This document shows, piece by piece, positions 1-12,236 of a stretch of DNA of 64,000 bases (position 1 is its first letter; every line of letters begins with the position of its first letter). The position numbers and the translations under genes are program-made. The notes below the pieces were generated by a model. It searched no databases, was not told the origin of the DNA, and saw nothing but the letters and a program-made list of their open reading frames with translations. Origin of the DNA: Lentinus brumalis (lineage: Eukaryota > Basidiomycota > Agaricomycetes > Polyporales > Polyporaceae); contig MARA01000005.1 in assembly GCA_001792895.1 (NCBI GenBank), positions 620,001 to 684,000 on the forward strand. Reading direction: 5' to 3'.

Positions 1-20
1 ACCCGGACCAAGCGGGGTTC

Positions 21-998
21 GTGCCGGGAAGGCAGATATTTGACCATATCAAGCTGAACAAGCTGATCATCGACTATGCGGAAGCGGAGGAATCGAATGG
101 AATGATAGTTGCTCTGGATCAAGAGAAGGCGTATGACAAGATTGACCACACGTACCTCTGGAGCGTTTTGAAGCGCTTCAACTTCCCTGAGAACCTCATT
201 TGCACGATCCGGAGCTTGTACGCGGCAGCGAATAGCACGGTTGTTGTCAACGGCGCCCTGAGTGAATGGTTTAGAATAGTGAGAGGAGTGCGGCAGGGCG
301 ACCCGATGTCCTGCCTACTCTTCGATCTGGCAATAGAACCGTTAGCGGCGATGTTGAGAGCGCCGAGCCTGAGAGGGCTTACCATCCCGGGCACTGCTGA
401 GAGGCTCATCGCGAAACTGTTCGCGGACGACACAACGACATACCTGAACGAGGAAGACAACTGTGCAGTGTTGTTCGAAATACTGCGAGAGTGGTGTGCG
501 GCTGCACGCGCAAAGTTCAATGATGATAAGACCGAATACATCCCCATTGGATCGAAAGCGTACCGCGCGAAGGTAGTTGCGAGGACGTCGCGGGCTCTGG
601 TGTCAGCCTCACTGCCGGCGGGCGCAAGGATTGTAGCGGACGGAACGGGAGTACGCTCCTTGGGCGCATGGATAGGAAACAATACGGACGACGCGGCACC
701 CTGGAAGGCAGTGGTTGAGGCCATAAAACTGAGACTCTCGAAGTGGGGACAGAGACGACCGACCATGTATGGGAGAAAACTGGCAGTGGGCATGGAGTTA
801 GGTGGCCGCACGCAGTTCCTGACGAGGGCGCAAACGATGCCGGCTGTAGTGGAAAAGAAACTGCATGACATGGCAGTGGCGTTTGTCTGGGACGGTGATG
901 CTCACCCGCGTATATCGCGGAATACCCTCCACAGGCCGCTAAACCAAGGGGCCTCAACCTCATTGATGTGGAGGCCAGAAACGAGGCGGTTGACCTAA
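21..998 (+). pseudogene. LINE reverse transcriptase domain (5' cut by window)
   Basis: The translation holds the core of a LINE reverse transcriptase. It has the palm motif VALDQEKAYDKIDH near the start, RGVRQGDPMSCLLF in the middle and the catalytic FADD box (residues about 138-141) followed by a thumb-like region. The reaction would be target-primed cDNA synthesis. The frame is lost near 945, where a missing base in a conserved LNQGG-like stretch moves the continuation (LIDVEARNEAVDL...) into another frame. A second shift near 1025 restores similarity (TRPTWVYVADALFG). The finger subdomain begins before base 1. These shifts show a non-functional copy. Confidence 0.85.
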
Positions 999-999
999 T

Positions 1000-2661
1000 A
1001 TGGCTGAGAGAGTACCTCAACCTGACCCGACGCGCCCGACATGGGTGTATGTGGCTGACGCTCTCTTCGGCCGGGCAGTAGCAGCGTCCTCGAAATGCGT
1101 TGATGATGATGCAAAGGAGAACACGTTCCTGCAATCATGGAAAGTCAGTCTGAGAAGCGCAGGACTGCCGGAAGACTTGAAGCGGATGATAAGGGCGGCA
1201 ACAAAGTACGGAGTGAGAGTAGACACCCCAAACCCTGCAGCAAAACTCAAGTAGGCGATGCCGGTCTGGTACCACCTGGGGAAAGCGGCTGGCAGGAGCG
1301 TGGCGAACTGCAAAGCAGTGCGATGCCTGCGAGCAAATCACGGGGTGTCAACGGTCCTCGACGCCACGCGGGTGGCGGGAAGGCTGCCGAGAACAGGAGG
1401 ACAGGCGGGCCCACACCGCACAACGCAGAAATGCGGATGCGTACCCTGCGACGAGGACAGGAGGCTACGAGGTTGTGAGAACCCGCACAGATGTGCTGTG
1501 GCGGCGGCTAAGCTTCTGGAAAACCTGATCCCGGTGTGGAAAGATGAGAACGTGCAAGTCAGCGATGGACTGACACTAACCGCGAGAAGGGTACAGCTGA
1601 ACACTGACGCGCGAGCAGAGAATGGAAGGATGGTATTCAACCCGACCATAACGGACACGGGAGAGCTAACCGACATCTTTCGGGTGTTTGTAGACACCAA
1701 GTTGGAACAGAGAAGAGTTGCAACGAGGAGACCGCCACGGCCGTACATGGTGAGAGAGGAAGCGGTGGAAGTATATACTGACGGGTCGTGTGACGCAAAT
1801 GGCGAGGGGAATGCGGCAGCAGGGAGTGGCGTTTGGTTTGGGAATGCGGATGGCCGGAATCTGGAGCTGCGGGTGCCTGCAAGACTCAACCAATCGAACC
1901 AGGTAGCGGAGATTTACGCTGTAGCTGCGGCGGCAGCGGTGACTGCGCCCTTTGCGCCACTGCATATTGTGTCGGACTCGAAGTACGTGGTGGATGGGCT
2001 GACTATCCACCTACCAAAGTGGGAACGAAAAGGATGGCTGGAGGTTGCGAATGCGGAAGCCATGCAGGAGGTGGTCGCGCGCCTGAGAGCTCGGTCTGCC
2101 CCGACAACGCTGCGATGGGTAAAAGGCCATAGTGGCAATGCGGGCAATGAAGCCGCTGACCGGCTCGCAAAGGGAGGCGCAGCGAAAGCGACTGCTACGA
2201 TGCTGAAGCCAGCGGACGCTGACTACCTGAGAAGGGGCGCAAGCCTGCGGTGGCTCACGCAGCGATTAGCGTACAAAGGGATCCGTGCCAAGAAGGACAC
2301 GGGAGATCGGGAAGCAACGGCCCGAATGGTTGCACAGGTGAGGGACGCGCTCCAGCACGCGACAAAGGTGATGCCGACCGAGGCAACTCTCTGGAAGAGT
2401 GTGCGAGACAGCTTGCTCCCGCGAAGGAGGCGTTATTGTGAAATACGGGCGGAGTGTGGTGTGTGCGGATGCGAAGAGTCCTTGGAGCATATACTCCTGG
2501 AGTGCGACGCGCCGGGCCAAGCAGAGGTATGGAAATGTGTGGATGGCCTGTTGAGACGAGCAAACATTCCTGCCTTTGGACGGTCTATCGGAGTGGTCCT
2601 GGGTGCGCCAGCACTGGACATCAAGGCGCTGAGCCCGAAGAGCACTAGAGGACAGCGGTGA
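1000..2661 (+). pseudogene. LINE connection domain, RNase H and zinc knuckle (broken)
   Basis: One frame continues the LINE polyprotein, but a TAG at 1252-1254 cuts it; the same frame resumes at once at 1258. A cysteine cluster (CGC..C...C...H..C, about 1430-1500) precedes RNase H. RNase H is recognisable from YTDGSC (about 1775), the Glu in QVAEIYA, SDSKYV (about 1975) and the GHSGNAGNEAADRLA end (about 2130). A CCHC-like knuckle, CGVCG..ESLEHILLEC, follows at about 2455. Compared with the antisense copy at 45.6-46.6 kb, roughly 20 residues before the knuckle are missing. The expected LITEAVHLIWKMR tail is found in another frame after 2661. RNase H would remove the RNA from the cDNA hybrid. 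Confidence 0.82.
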
Positions 2662-3144
2662 TTAGTACGGATCCTGATCACGGAAGCAGTGCACCTCATC
2701 TGGAAGATGAGGTAGGTGCGAACGGGTTATACAACATAGCGGAGACCCGGAGAAATTTGCACATACCGCTGCAGTTAGGGCAAGGTGGAACGCAGTCCTG
2801 AACCGCCGTCTGAGAATTGACCAAGGGCTCACGGCGAAGCGACTCCAGAAAAAGGCGTTGACACGAGAGCTAGTGCTAAGTACATGGGACAGCTTGATCC
2901 TGACACGAGACAACCTCCCTGAGGACTGGATCGGAAAGCCGGGGGTTTTAGTGGGTATACTGGGCGACCAGCGTGGCGACGGCGTTGGATAGAGCCTGGG
3001 AGTCCCACACTACCTGCGAAGGTGTGCGTAAGGCATTACCCTGGCGTGGTGTTGGAAGACTCGTGCTTCGGAACCTGCGTAACTTAACATGAAACGAGAG
3101 TTTAGATGTTAAGCTAGCACCACAAAAAAAAAAAAAAAAAAAAA

Positions 3145-3795
3145 GTCTATCATTGACATGCATATGAGCGGGACCTCAATTTTGATCATCGCATCCGCTC
3201 GTCGAGGGACGTCGTGCGTGTCACGGAGGAGCCCCGCCTCCATTGCCTTAACGGGTACGTCGCTAGCCCTTCATCCAATGAGCCATCAACTGCTGCGTAT
3301 CACGTAGACGCCCTCTGCCAGTCCCAAGGATATGTACGTTGAGCAAGGTGGCGAAAGAGTGTCGGCGGACGGCCATTCAAGAGCAACAGACTATAGTCAA
3401 CGGCGGGACACCGAAATGACGGTGGCATAGACGCTCTTGCCCTCACCCTTGACAGCGAATCACTAACGCTGCAACTCTCCCAAATGTAGTCACCCCGCCG
3501 TGGACATATAACGTCGATTCGAATCGGCAGGTGGCAATGTACGCACTGGTATACTAATCTAATCCTCGTTTGAACTTACGCCTCGTAGAAATGCCGTATG
3601 TACATCCTGAAGGACCCTGCTGTCCTCGTGGGTGGTGCTCGTTTGTTCAGTCGATTGCCGTGCGTGCAGATTTTTGAACATAGGCGAGAGTGATAGCTGC
3701 TCACTCAGCGTCAGGCCTATGGCACCGAGAATGCTTCGGCGGGTCTATCGTCGCGGGTGCGCCCTTTCAAACATTGCGAGACGTCCCGACTAAGA
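3145..3795. other. Intergenic stretch with no gene seen
   Basis: About 650 bases separate the LINE poly-A tract from the proposed left end of the Plavaka element. I see no open frame with domain similarity, no tRNA and no clear repeat. A short duplication flanking the LINE cannot be tested, because the 5' end of that LINE is outside the window. Confidence 0.5.
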
Positions 3796-3899
3796 CATCA
3801 GCAAAGTCCCAAAACGATGGCGGGCGCGTGCAAGCGCGTGCAAGCACCACAATCGCTCGCAAGCGGCGTGGTACTCGCAAGCGCATACTAGCGGGCGCC

Positions 3900-4804
3900 A
3901 AAAGTGTTTGAACACCTAGGTGCCGGCGCCTCGTATGTGTACAATATAATCAGCAGATTGCACTCAGTATCCACATTCTGTCCAAGCCACTGTGTGCACA
4001 TAGTAGACATACACTTAAGGTTATAGTGTACAGTCAAAGCATTGCATGCTTTGTTTGATAGAATTTTGTAGAGCACCAACTGTGTCCCCACCCCCATTCC
4101 GGATCTTGCCCTCCATAAGTCTGCCTCAACTTATGGACACACTCTCAAATAATTATCTGCAGGTACCCTAGAGCCTCATGAGTGTGCCATGTGCATTTCA
4201 GGATTTAACGTGAAAGTCTGGGGGAGTTATCATGGGTGTAACTTGCTGGACAGACTAGGCTAACTTCCTGGCTTCAAGCTTATGCAGCCTGGACATTACA
4301 ACTCTCATGCCTAGGGCTGATTGTGGACTGTAGCCACACTACCTGTACCTCACCTATCTACTGGTAACAATAGCACTCTACCAGGAGCCCTTGATAAGGG
4401 ACTACCCACAGATGATGCAGTGCTCTGTTGCTGAGGCAAGTCCAACTGCCAAGTTATATCAACCGTTACTTCCCCAGATTTCTATGTTATATCCTAAAAT
4501 TTATACAGTATGTAGCTGAGGCTCTCAGGTGTCTGTAAGTATGCTTTTGAGATTGTCTCAACCAGTCTAGGAAGCCTTAGGCAGGGCAGAGTTGGGGTCA
4601 TTGCAAGAATGATGCTACTGAAAAGGTCCTCCCTCCGCATTATTCTACCAAATCATTATACAATTATATACTCACCCCTTGCAACATCAGATGTCTACCT
4701 ATCATACATGCCCAATGACTCAGATATAACTTTGCTTATGAGTGAGATTTCATTGTTATAAATTACCCACATTGGGCGCCTAATCCTAGGTGTTCAAACA
4801 CTTT
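3900..4804. mobile_element. Non-autonomous terminal-inverted-repeat element (MITE-like)
   Basis: AAAGTGTTTGAACACCTAGG at 3900-3919 is perfectly inverted at 4785-4804. A further GGCGCC match follows a four-base mismatch, giving a terminal repeat of about 30 bp. The interior is clearly richer in A+T than the surrounding GC-rich DNA and has no substantial open frame. It therefore looks like a non-autonomous DNA element about 905 bp long. I could not find a convincing target-site duplication, so the superfamily is unassigned. It lies between subterminal words of the larger Plavaka element and must have inserted into it later. Confidence 0.72.
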
Positions 4805-5160
4805 CGGCCGGGGGGAGTACATAGAACCCCCGGCACATTGCAATCGCCGCAATCTCCCCGCCAGTAGATTGCGACCACTCGCAAGAGCTATGAGCGCGTG
4901 TCGTGCTCGCTGTCGAATGTCGCACTTGTTGGCGAATGGAACATTTGGCAAGACCTATCGGGCGCGGCCGCAGGTAGGACAAATGGGGCAGATAGAGTGC
5001 CTACAGGCAGATGGGCGGATGTCGGAGGCGCTCCGAATGCTCGCGAGGTAGAGAGGTATGATAGCGTGGCAAACATATAATATTGCGGTTCATCTGACAT
5101 AGCATACATGGCAAAACGAATACAGTGAGCAATAACAACAGCAGCAGAGCAAGATGGTGT

Positions 5161-7491
5161 CTAGCAAGGCCGAGACGACGAGCAGAGCACGGAGATGCAG
5201 CGCAAGAGAAGCAGAGGAGCATTTTGACGGTGTTCGCGTGCAGGCGTCCTAGGCAGCCTCCTGCTGGTTCGCGCCGGGTGGAGTTTGGCCGTTCGGGTCC
5301 TCGCCAGTAGGGTCCTCGCCGTTCGGGTTCGCGCCAGAGGGTGAGGCAGCGCGAGGAGACTCGGATGCCGCCTGCGCGGCGCGCGCGCCTTCCGCTGTTC
5401 TGCGAGGATCTCCTCCTGGGTCTGCGTGGAGCCTCCCGCGCGGCGTGCCTTCTTCTTGCGGCGTGTCTGACCCGTGCTGTCGTCGCCGTAGACAGAGCTA
5501 GAATAGATGTCAGTAGTTGATAAGAAGCGATGAAATTGAAATATCATTACGAGTTCCACCACGAGAGCGTCTCGTTGGCCCAGGTCTCGTCGTCGAATAG
5601 AGCAACCAGCCGCTTGAAGAAGGCTGGGCCACTGAATTCGCCGTCGTTCTCTTCCCAGCTTGGGCAGGAAGAGAGGACGTTGCGCCACTGTGACGCAGGA
5701 AGTCAGCCAACCAGCGATTGAGAGGAGCATTCTATACAATACCAATGTCGCAACATAGGCGATGCTTCGCGGCTCCACGTTGCGGATCTTGTAGATATGC
5801 GAGATGCATCCACGGCCCATTGACCTAGCTCCGGGAGGCAGGGTGATGGAGCTGGGGCTACAGAAGATACTGCGGAGTGCCTGTGAAGTTCGATAAATCA
5901 GCTTGTGTGCCTCGACTCCCAAGTCGGGTCATCATAAATATGTCGGCATGGGAATGACTTACCTTCAGCGTTGTTTCGCCCTGACAGAGGCCTTTCCAGA
6001 GGTCGTACGGGTCGAATTCGCCAGCGGGGTACAGGAAGTATGGGTTGTCGCGATGGTCGATGTCGATGTCTCCACCGAGCACTGAATGGCAGAATCTGAG
6101 AAGCGACGGTTAGCGCGGTGCTGTCGTGACAGTCTGAACTCACTCTTCAGGGTCGTCGATGAACTCCTCAAGGGCGCTGGTTGGGACGAGTTGCAGTGCT
6201 GTCCAGTACGCATGGAACCCGAAGAAGTGCTTGTCCTTGCGCTCTTTGGCGGTGATAGGTGGAGTGACGAGTCTGCCGCCTTGGAGCGTGATGGGGGGCA
6301 CGATTTCAGCGGCCAACTTCTTGAGAGTGTTCACATCTGTCGCGCGTGCCTGACGCGCGTGAGTATCAATCTGGCACAAGGTTAGTGATATCCGGCAAGC
6401 AAACTGACAACTTACAAAGCTTCCGATGAGAAGCGTCTCTGTCGCACGGCCCACGAGATGCGGGAGCATGTTCGAGAAGAACGGCACGTTCTCCTTGAGC
6501 CATTCAAACGTGAACAAGCAGTCACGCTCGTGCTCGAGGCGGGCACGCTGCTTTGCGCCGAGTCTGATAGTTGGAGGTGTCAGCATAGATGCTACCACAT
6601 ACAACTCGACTTACGAGGCCTCCGGGACCAGCCAGCGCTCAGGCGTGCCGGTGTACCACATCATGCCGATGGTCATGACCTCCGAGATGTCCAAGTGTGG
6701 GTTCGTCATGCGGGGGAGTAGGTGGCTCTTCTTCGCCAGCTGCCCAGCAGGAGACGACTTGTCCCTATACATGTACATTATGAGCACGAGCAAGAGAATG
6801 CAACAAACTGACTTACTTAATCGACCACTTGTCACACTTAGCTGCCTTTAAGGCCTTGACGAGCAACCGGGTGAAAGACGGGGTGAATGAGGAAGCATAC
6901 GCGTCCGCCACTGCTTCCGCGTTGATCTCACCATCCGGGTCCTCCTCCTCGGGCGGTGGAGAACGCGGGCTCTCCTGTCGTCGAGACCGACGGCGACGAG
7001 TAGATGACCGCCCGCGAGATTGCCCTGGGCGACCGGGCGACGTGTTGTCCCGGTGCTGATCGCGCAGCCCTTGGCGGCGCGAGCGTGAAGAATCAGTCCG
7101 CTCGCGGCGCGGTGCGCCTCGCTGAGGAGGCCAGGGCCTTGGTAACGCTTGCTGGCTTGAAGGAGGCTCTTGAGAACCCGGGGCGGCGGAAGCTTGGCTA
7201 CCATAAAACTGCGCCCAGAGCTGTTCGGGTGTCAAGCCCGGAGGAGGCTGTCGTGAAGGGTCTTGCTGAGGGTGATCGTGTGCAGGGTTCTGAGCCCGAC
7301 GAGGGTCGTACCCAGGGTGGTACTGACCACGGTGAGGCGAAGAAGGCATGGGAGGAGGGGCTCTGCACGCAGAGTGTGGGTATATACGCATAGAAGTGAA
7401 TGTATGCGCATAGGACGCGCATATATACGTGTATATGCGCGTTCTACGCGTTGCAGAAGACTTACTGGGGGTTGGGGCGGTGGTAGCTCAT
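5161..7491 (-). CDS. DUF6698-like protein in nine exons, probable transposon passenger gene
   Basis: Nine exons joined at GT-AG introns give an unbroken 613-residue frame: 7491-7466, 7362-6817, 6764-6615, 6563-6416, 6370-6144, 6095-5963, 5880-5743, 5687-5551 and 5497-5161. Residues about 10-190 are proline- and arginine-rich and probably disordered. Residues about 190-500 resemble the basidiomycete DUF6698 family: a PYFLYPAGEFDPYDLWKGL block, SIFCSPSSI, SIAYVATL, and FFKRLVALFDDE ending in LSWWN. The tail is basic with KKK and RR runs. The function of DUF6698 is unknown; I infer DNA or chromatin association from the basic ends only. The gene is head-to-head with the Plavaka transposase and shares its upstream region. 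Unlike the transposase it shows no lesion. The family name is from memory of its motif pattern. Confidence 0.8.
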
Positions 7492-7938
7492 CTTGAATGC
7501 CGCAGTACACGATGGTGGAGAAGCTGGAGGTAGAGACGAGAGATGAGGCCAAGGAGAGTGACGAGGAGAGTCTTGAAGGGACCGCGCACTGGGATGGTGG
7601 TGGTCTGAAGGAGAGCAGGAGCAGCGGGGTAGACACGCTTATATGGTGCCCCACTGCCCCACATTCAGAGTGACAGCTTGTGAGCTAGAGGGTACGGGGT
7701 GAGTGAAGAGGTCCGTGCGGGCATAACCCCAGCTTGGGGTCACCACTCCATTAGGCAGGTGCGCGACGCGACGCGCTGAGCATGTGACCGCGTCTCGGGC
7801 TTCCATGCAGCCTCACGCTGGCAGCACTGCGAGCCCAAGCGCACACCTTATCATTGCATCCACCACCATCGCTGACGGTCGTCCGCTTGGATGGCCCGTC
7901 TTTTCCTCTACTTATTACTCTTGCTTACTTTGTTCTGC
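7492..7938. promoter_or_regulatory. Shared divergent upstream region of DUF6698-like gene and Plavaka transposase
   Basis: The two start codons lie 447 bases apart and the genes point away from each other, so this stretch must hold both promoters. No clear TATA box stands out. Co-expression of the two genes is an inference from layout. Confidence 0.5.
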
Positions 7939-10900
7939 ATGCCCACCTGCTCAGAATGTGACCTGGAGGTCAAGAACTTCAAGCTGCACGCGACATCGTG
8001 CAAAGCACTCCTCGACGTCCTCGACAACGGGCCTGCACTCAAGCGCAAGCATCGCGAGGAGGAGCTAGAGCGGCAGGCGAAGCAGAGGAGGCTAGACGAG
8101 GAGCAAGCAGTCCGGGAAGCTGCTGAGCAGGAGGATCGAGAACGGCGACAGGTGCGTGCAGCACCTGCTGGTTTTCCATTCATCTACTGAACTACATACA
8201 GCTTGAGCTGGAGGCACTTCAAGCTCCCCCGGAAGTCTTCACCCGATCTGGTCGCCGACGTCGCGCACCAGCACGGGTGCAGAATATGCTCCCGACCACG
8301 CTCGCTGGTCTGCCCGAGCAGCTGCGTCCACGGCGTCCGCCTTCTCCTCCTCCTGCCCCGATCCAACAAGACCCCCCACGCGAACCCACTCCACCGTCTA
8401 TCGCACCTCCTGAGCCCATCAACACCCGTCCCAACCGCTTCGGGGTATTCCGCCAGTATTATCCAGCTTTACCCTCGCACGACCCGGAAGACGGACTCAC
8501 CATCAATGCCTTCACGGACTCACATACGCACACACGCCCTCCTGTGAACCCAGCGGAGCGGGACCCTGTGCGTCCTTTCGGCACTCGTGCTGTTGAGGCG
8601 CTCCAATCTGCAGCGGAGGCCACGTTCGCACCGTTCGCCAACATCAATATATTCAAGTGCATGCGGTGGCTGTATAACGGAACCACGCAGAAGACCCCGG
8701 GAGAGCTCACTAAGCTCATCCACGACGTGTTCATGGCACCTGAATACGTCCGCGAAGACCTGGAGAACTTCGATGCGGCCCGCGAGAACGGACGTCTCGA
8801 CAAGTTTCTTGCAACATCAAATGCCTTCTCAGCAGACGACGGTTGGCGCGAGGCCAGCGTGGAGCTCCGTCTGCCCAAAGAAGGTGTTGCGCACACCAGT
8901 GAGGACGCTGCTCCCACGTTCAAGGTCGTGAATGTCTTCGTGCGATCGCTCACTGAGGTCATCAAAGCTGGATACCAGGAGTCGCGCGCGACGCGCTTTC
9001 ACCTCTTCCCCTTCAAGCTCTTCTGGCAATGCAAGCCGGCTTCACCTGGTGCCCCTCCTCCTCCACCGATGCGGTTATGGTCCGACACATATAACTCGGA
9101 CGCGATGCTTGAGGATCATGAGAAGATCCAGGAGAAGGCGCGCACCGACCGCGAGCCTGGAGACACCGAGGATGTCGAGTACGCTGTTGCGCCCATCCTC
9201 CTATATTCAGACTCGACACATCTGCAAGTTTCGGAACGGCAGCGCTGTGGCCGATCTATTCGTTCTTCGGCGCGCTCACCAAGTACATCCGCTGTCGACC
9301 GAACGCTTTTGCCGCGCACCATATTGCGTATATACCCTCGGTAGGCACTCATTCTCCCGTCAGTCGGCGAACTAACACGACCTCAATAGTTGCCAGCATC
9401 CATTCAACAAGCTTACCGTGACATATTCGGCACGTCGGCGTCTACTGCGACACTGAAGATGTGCAAGCGCGACCTGATGCAGCAAATCTGGCATCTTCTC
9501 CTCGACGAGGAGTTCATCAAGGCCTACGTTCACGGGATTCTCGTCAAGTGCGGAGATGGGTAACACGACGCCTCTTCCCGCGGATCCCTCAATATTCTGC
9601 CGACTACCCAGAGAAGTGAGCCGTCGGCTGTCCCTGTATACACCCTCGCTGACAGCCGTTCATAGGTGCCTCATTGCTTGTATCAAGCACCTCGCTGGAT
9701 TCCCATGTCCAGCATGCCTGATGCCCAAGGACGACATCGACAATATGGGTACCGTCAACGACATGAAGAACCGGACGCGTCTCCGGAGGACCCTTGCGAA
9801 CGATCGCTACATCCGGGAGACGGTGAAGGCGGCCAGGAAGAAGATTTTCGAGCAAGGTTATGCACCTGAAGGTGCGACTGTCGACGACGCCCTCAAGCTC
9901 ACCTCAATCACTTCGAGCCGTGTAAGTCCGCTTCCTTCTCATGTCGCATTTCATATTGATTCTAATGCCATCTACAGAGTGCATTTGCAGATAAGCTCGG
10001 CGAGTTTGGACTGAACGTCTACGACATTCTTGTGCCCGACCTCATGCACGAGTTTGAACTGGGTGTCTGGAAGTTCGTATTCACACACCTCGTCCGGGTA
10101 CTGATCGCTGCCGGCGGTGATCGCGTTCAGGAAATGGACAGGCGGTGAGTCGTACACTTAGTCTAGTCTCAGGCTGTCGGATTCTGACCAGCAATATCGA
10201 CACGCAGCTTTGCATTGATGCCAACGTTCGGGCGCGATACGATCCGACGCTTTGGAGCCAATGTGTCGGCAATGAAGAAGCTCGCTGCACGCGATTTCGA
10301 GGACATCCTGCAGGTCAGACATGATATCATGTGCAGTTGTATGAGTGGTTGCTCACTGACATTCTAGTGCTCGTATTTTGTGTTCGAAGGCTTGCTCGAT
10401 GAGCCCTATAACGACCACGTCCTCAAGCTGATATCCGTCCTCGCCACCTGGCACGCACTGGCCAAGCTGCGCCTGCACTCGGAGGCCACATTGACATACT
10501 TCGAGCAGGTCACAAAGAAGCTAGGTGAAGCAATGCGTGCATTCGAACGTCACGTCTGCTCGGCATTCGATACCCGGGAACTGCCATCAGAGACGATTGC
10601 GCGGCAGCGACGCAAGGCAAGGAAGTCAGCTGCGACCTCGGGACAGCAAGACACCGGTGCCTCGGATGCGCAAACCGGCAATGTTCGGACGGCGAAGAAG
10701 AAGAAGTTCAACAAGAAAACATACAAGTACCATCGTCTCGGCGACTATGTAGCTTCTATCCGCCGTCACGGAACCACCGACAACACGAGCACACAGCCCG
10801 TAAGTATCATGGTCTCATCTGATCGACCTCACTGACGTCTGCTAGGGTGAACTTGAGCACAAACGCGTGAAGCGTTTCTACGCGCTCACAAACAAGAATG

Positions 10901-12236
10901 TTAAGTTTGCGTGGCAGATCGCCCGCCTGCAGCGCCGCCAGCAATACCTCCACGGCCGGGGATCGTACTCCGCACCACCGCCGAAGAAGATGAAGAAGAA
11001 GTCCCGAGCGTGCTATGTACGACGCGCCCCTCTGCGCGCACCTGTGCAACTGCCATTCGCCACGGAGGAGCCCCTTGCGCCATGCTCTCCAAAAGAACAC
11101 ACCCAGATCGCCGAGGAGCAGGCAAACTCGGTAAATATTCGGGCCTTGATCGCGCAGAACCGCAGCGACCCCTCCTTTAACGACTTCCGATCCATGCTCG
11201 ACACCCACATCTTCCAGCGCCTCGAAGCCCTTGCTGGGCGTCCAACCTCTCGCGAGCCCACGTCAGAAGAACGGCGGTCAATACGTGTCGAGAAGGATCT
11301 GATGTGGCTCCACAAAGTGATGCGCGTGAACTGGACATCCTACGACATGCGTCGGGACCAGAGCTCCGTCAACCCTCGGACCCACCCAGACATCATGATG
11401 CTCGCACCGCCAGACTCTTCCCACCCCTACCTCTACGCGCGCATCGTCACTGTCTTCCATGTCAACGCGTTCCGGATAGAAGCCGCCGACACCGAACAAC
11501 TAGACCCCCAGCTCTTGCAAGTTCTCTGGATTCGATGGTTGGACCTCGACACCATGCGTCCGGGAGGCTTCGAGCGCATGCGCCCGCATCGCGTGAAGTT
11601 TGCAAGTGCTGGCGACGAGCCTTTCGGTTTCATCTCGCCGGAGCAAGTCCTGCGCGGTGTCCACATCGTACCCGCCCCGCACTACGGCCTCGCTGATACG
11701 CCATCGCTTCCCCACCGCGTCATTCAGCGCGCAACGACTCGGAGGGATCAAGCAATGGATGAAGACGACTGCGACGATCAGCCGCGAAAAGACGACTTCA
11801 AGTTCTATTACATCGCTATGTAAGTACAGGTACGCTATGTCGCTTGAACTGCGCTGATCATGCGTGCCGCAGGTGGAGCGATCGCGACCTGTTCATGCGC
11901 TTCCTAGGCGGTGGGGTCGGACATGAAGAGCATCAAACCGATGATGTGCCCGTGATGGTGGTTGACGAAGACGAGGAGATGGCTGACGAGCCATCCGGAC
12001 AGGTGTCGGGGCTGCAAGAAGAGCAAGTCGGGTCTGATGAGGAGGAGCCGGAAGATGACATGGAGGGAGGCAGAGAAGAGGAAGAGGAAGAAGAAGATGG
12101 AGATGACCGCGAGAACGACCATGAGGACGGCGACGAGGACGAGGACGAGGACGAGGAGCCAGATCTAGGTCCCGAGGATGGGGAAGGAGATGAAGGAATT
12201 GACGAGTTCGAGCAGAACGACTACGCGCCCTACTAA
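7939..12236 (+). pseudogene. Plavaka transposase, interrupted by two 1-nt deletions
   Basis: The start at 7939 puts a C-x2-C-x9-H-x3-C zinc motif at the N terminus; an upstream ATG at 7891 would only add a hydrophobic run. Exons carry the family blocks LYSDSTHL, SADYPEK, CLIACIKHLAGFPCPAC, a VPDLMHEFELGVWK block, RDTIRRFGANVSAMKKLAARDFED, LATWHALAKLRLHS, LGDYVASIRRHGTTDN and the closing YYIAM-W-DRDLFMRFLGGGVGH, then a long acidic tail. Introns of about 50-60 bases separate them (for example 9343-9389 and 9919-9977). A missing base at about 9223 shifts the block after STHL; the expected ASFGTAALWPIYSFFG continues in another frame. A second missing base at about 9558 turns DGVTRRLFPRI into an immediate stop. 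The enzyme would mobilise the element by cut-and-paste. This copy cannot make it without correction, unless the two lesions are assembly errors. Confidence 0.85.

Larger units (their letters stand above)
1..3144 (+). mobile_element. Tad1-like LINE retrotransposon, 3' part, decayed
   Basis: The window opens inside a non-LTR retrotransposon. Reverse transcriptase is followed by a cysteine-rich linker, RNase H, a CCHC-like knuckle and a 21-nt poly-A tract at 3124-3144, which marks the 3' end. This domain order is that of fungal Tad1-clade elements. The upstream endonuclease and ORF1 are outside the window. The reading frame is broken several times, so the copy is dead. A related but distinct copy lies antisense at about 45.3-46.7 kb. 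Assignment to the Tad1 clade is from the domain order; the subfamily cannot be named. Confidence 0.88.

Noticed and set aside
119..871. 250-residue minus-strand open frame opposite the LINE reverse transcriptase
   Set aside because: It is a shadow of the RT frame; the plus strand has the conserved RT motifs and the minus frame has none.
5161..5922. Single 253-residue minus frame at the end of the DUF6698-like gene
   Set aside because: It reads through two introns (5688-5742 and 5498-5550); family motifs appear only in the spliced model.
7891..7938. Upstream ATG giving the transposase a hydrophobic, signal-like N terminus
   Set aside because: A signal peptide makes no sense for a nuclear transposase; the ATG at 7939 starts right before the zinc motif.
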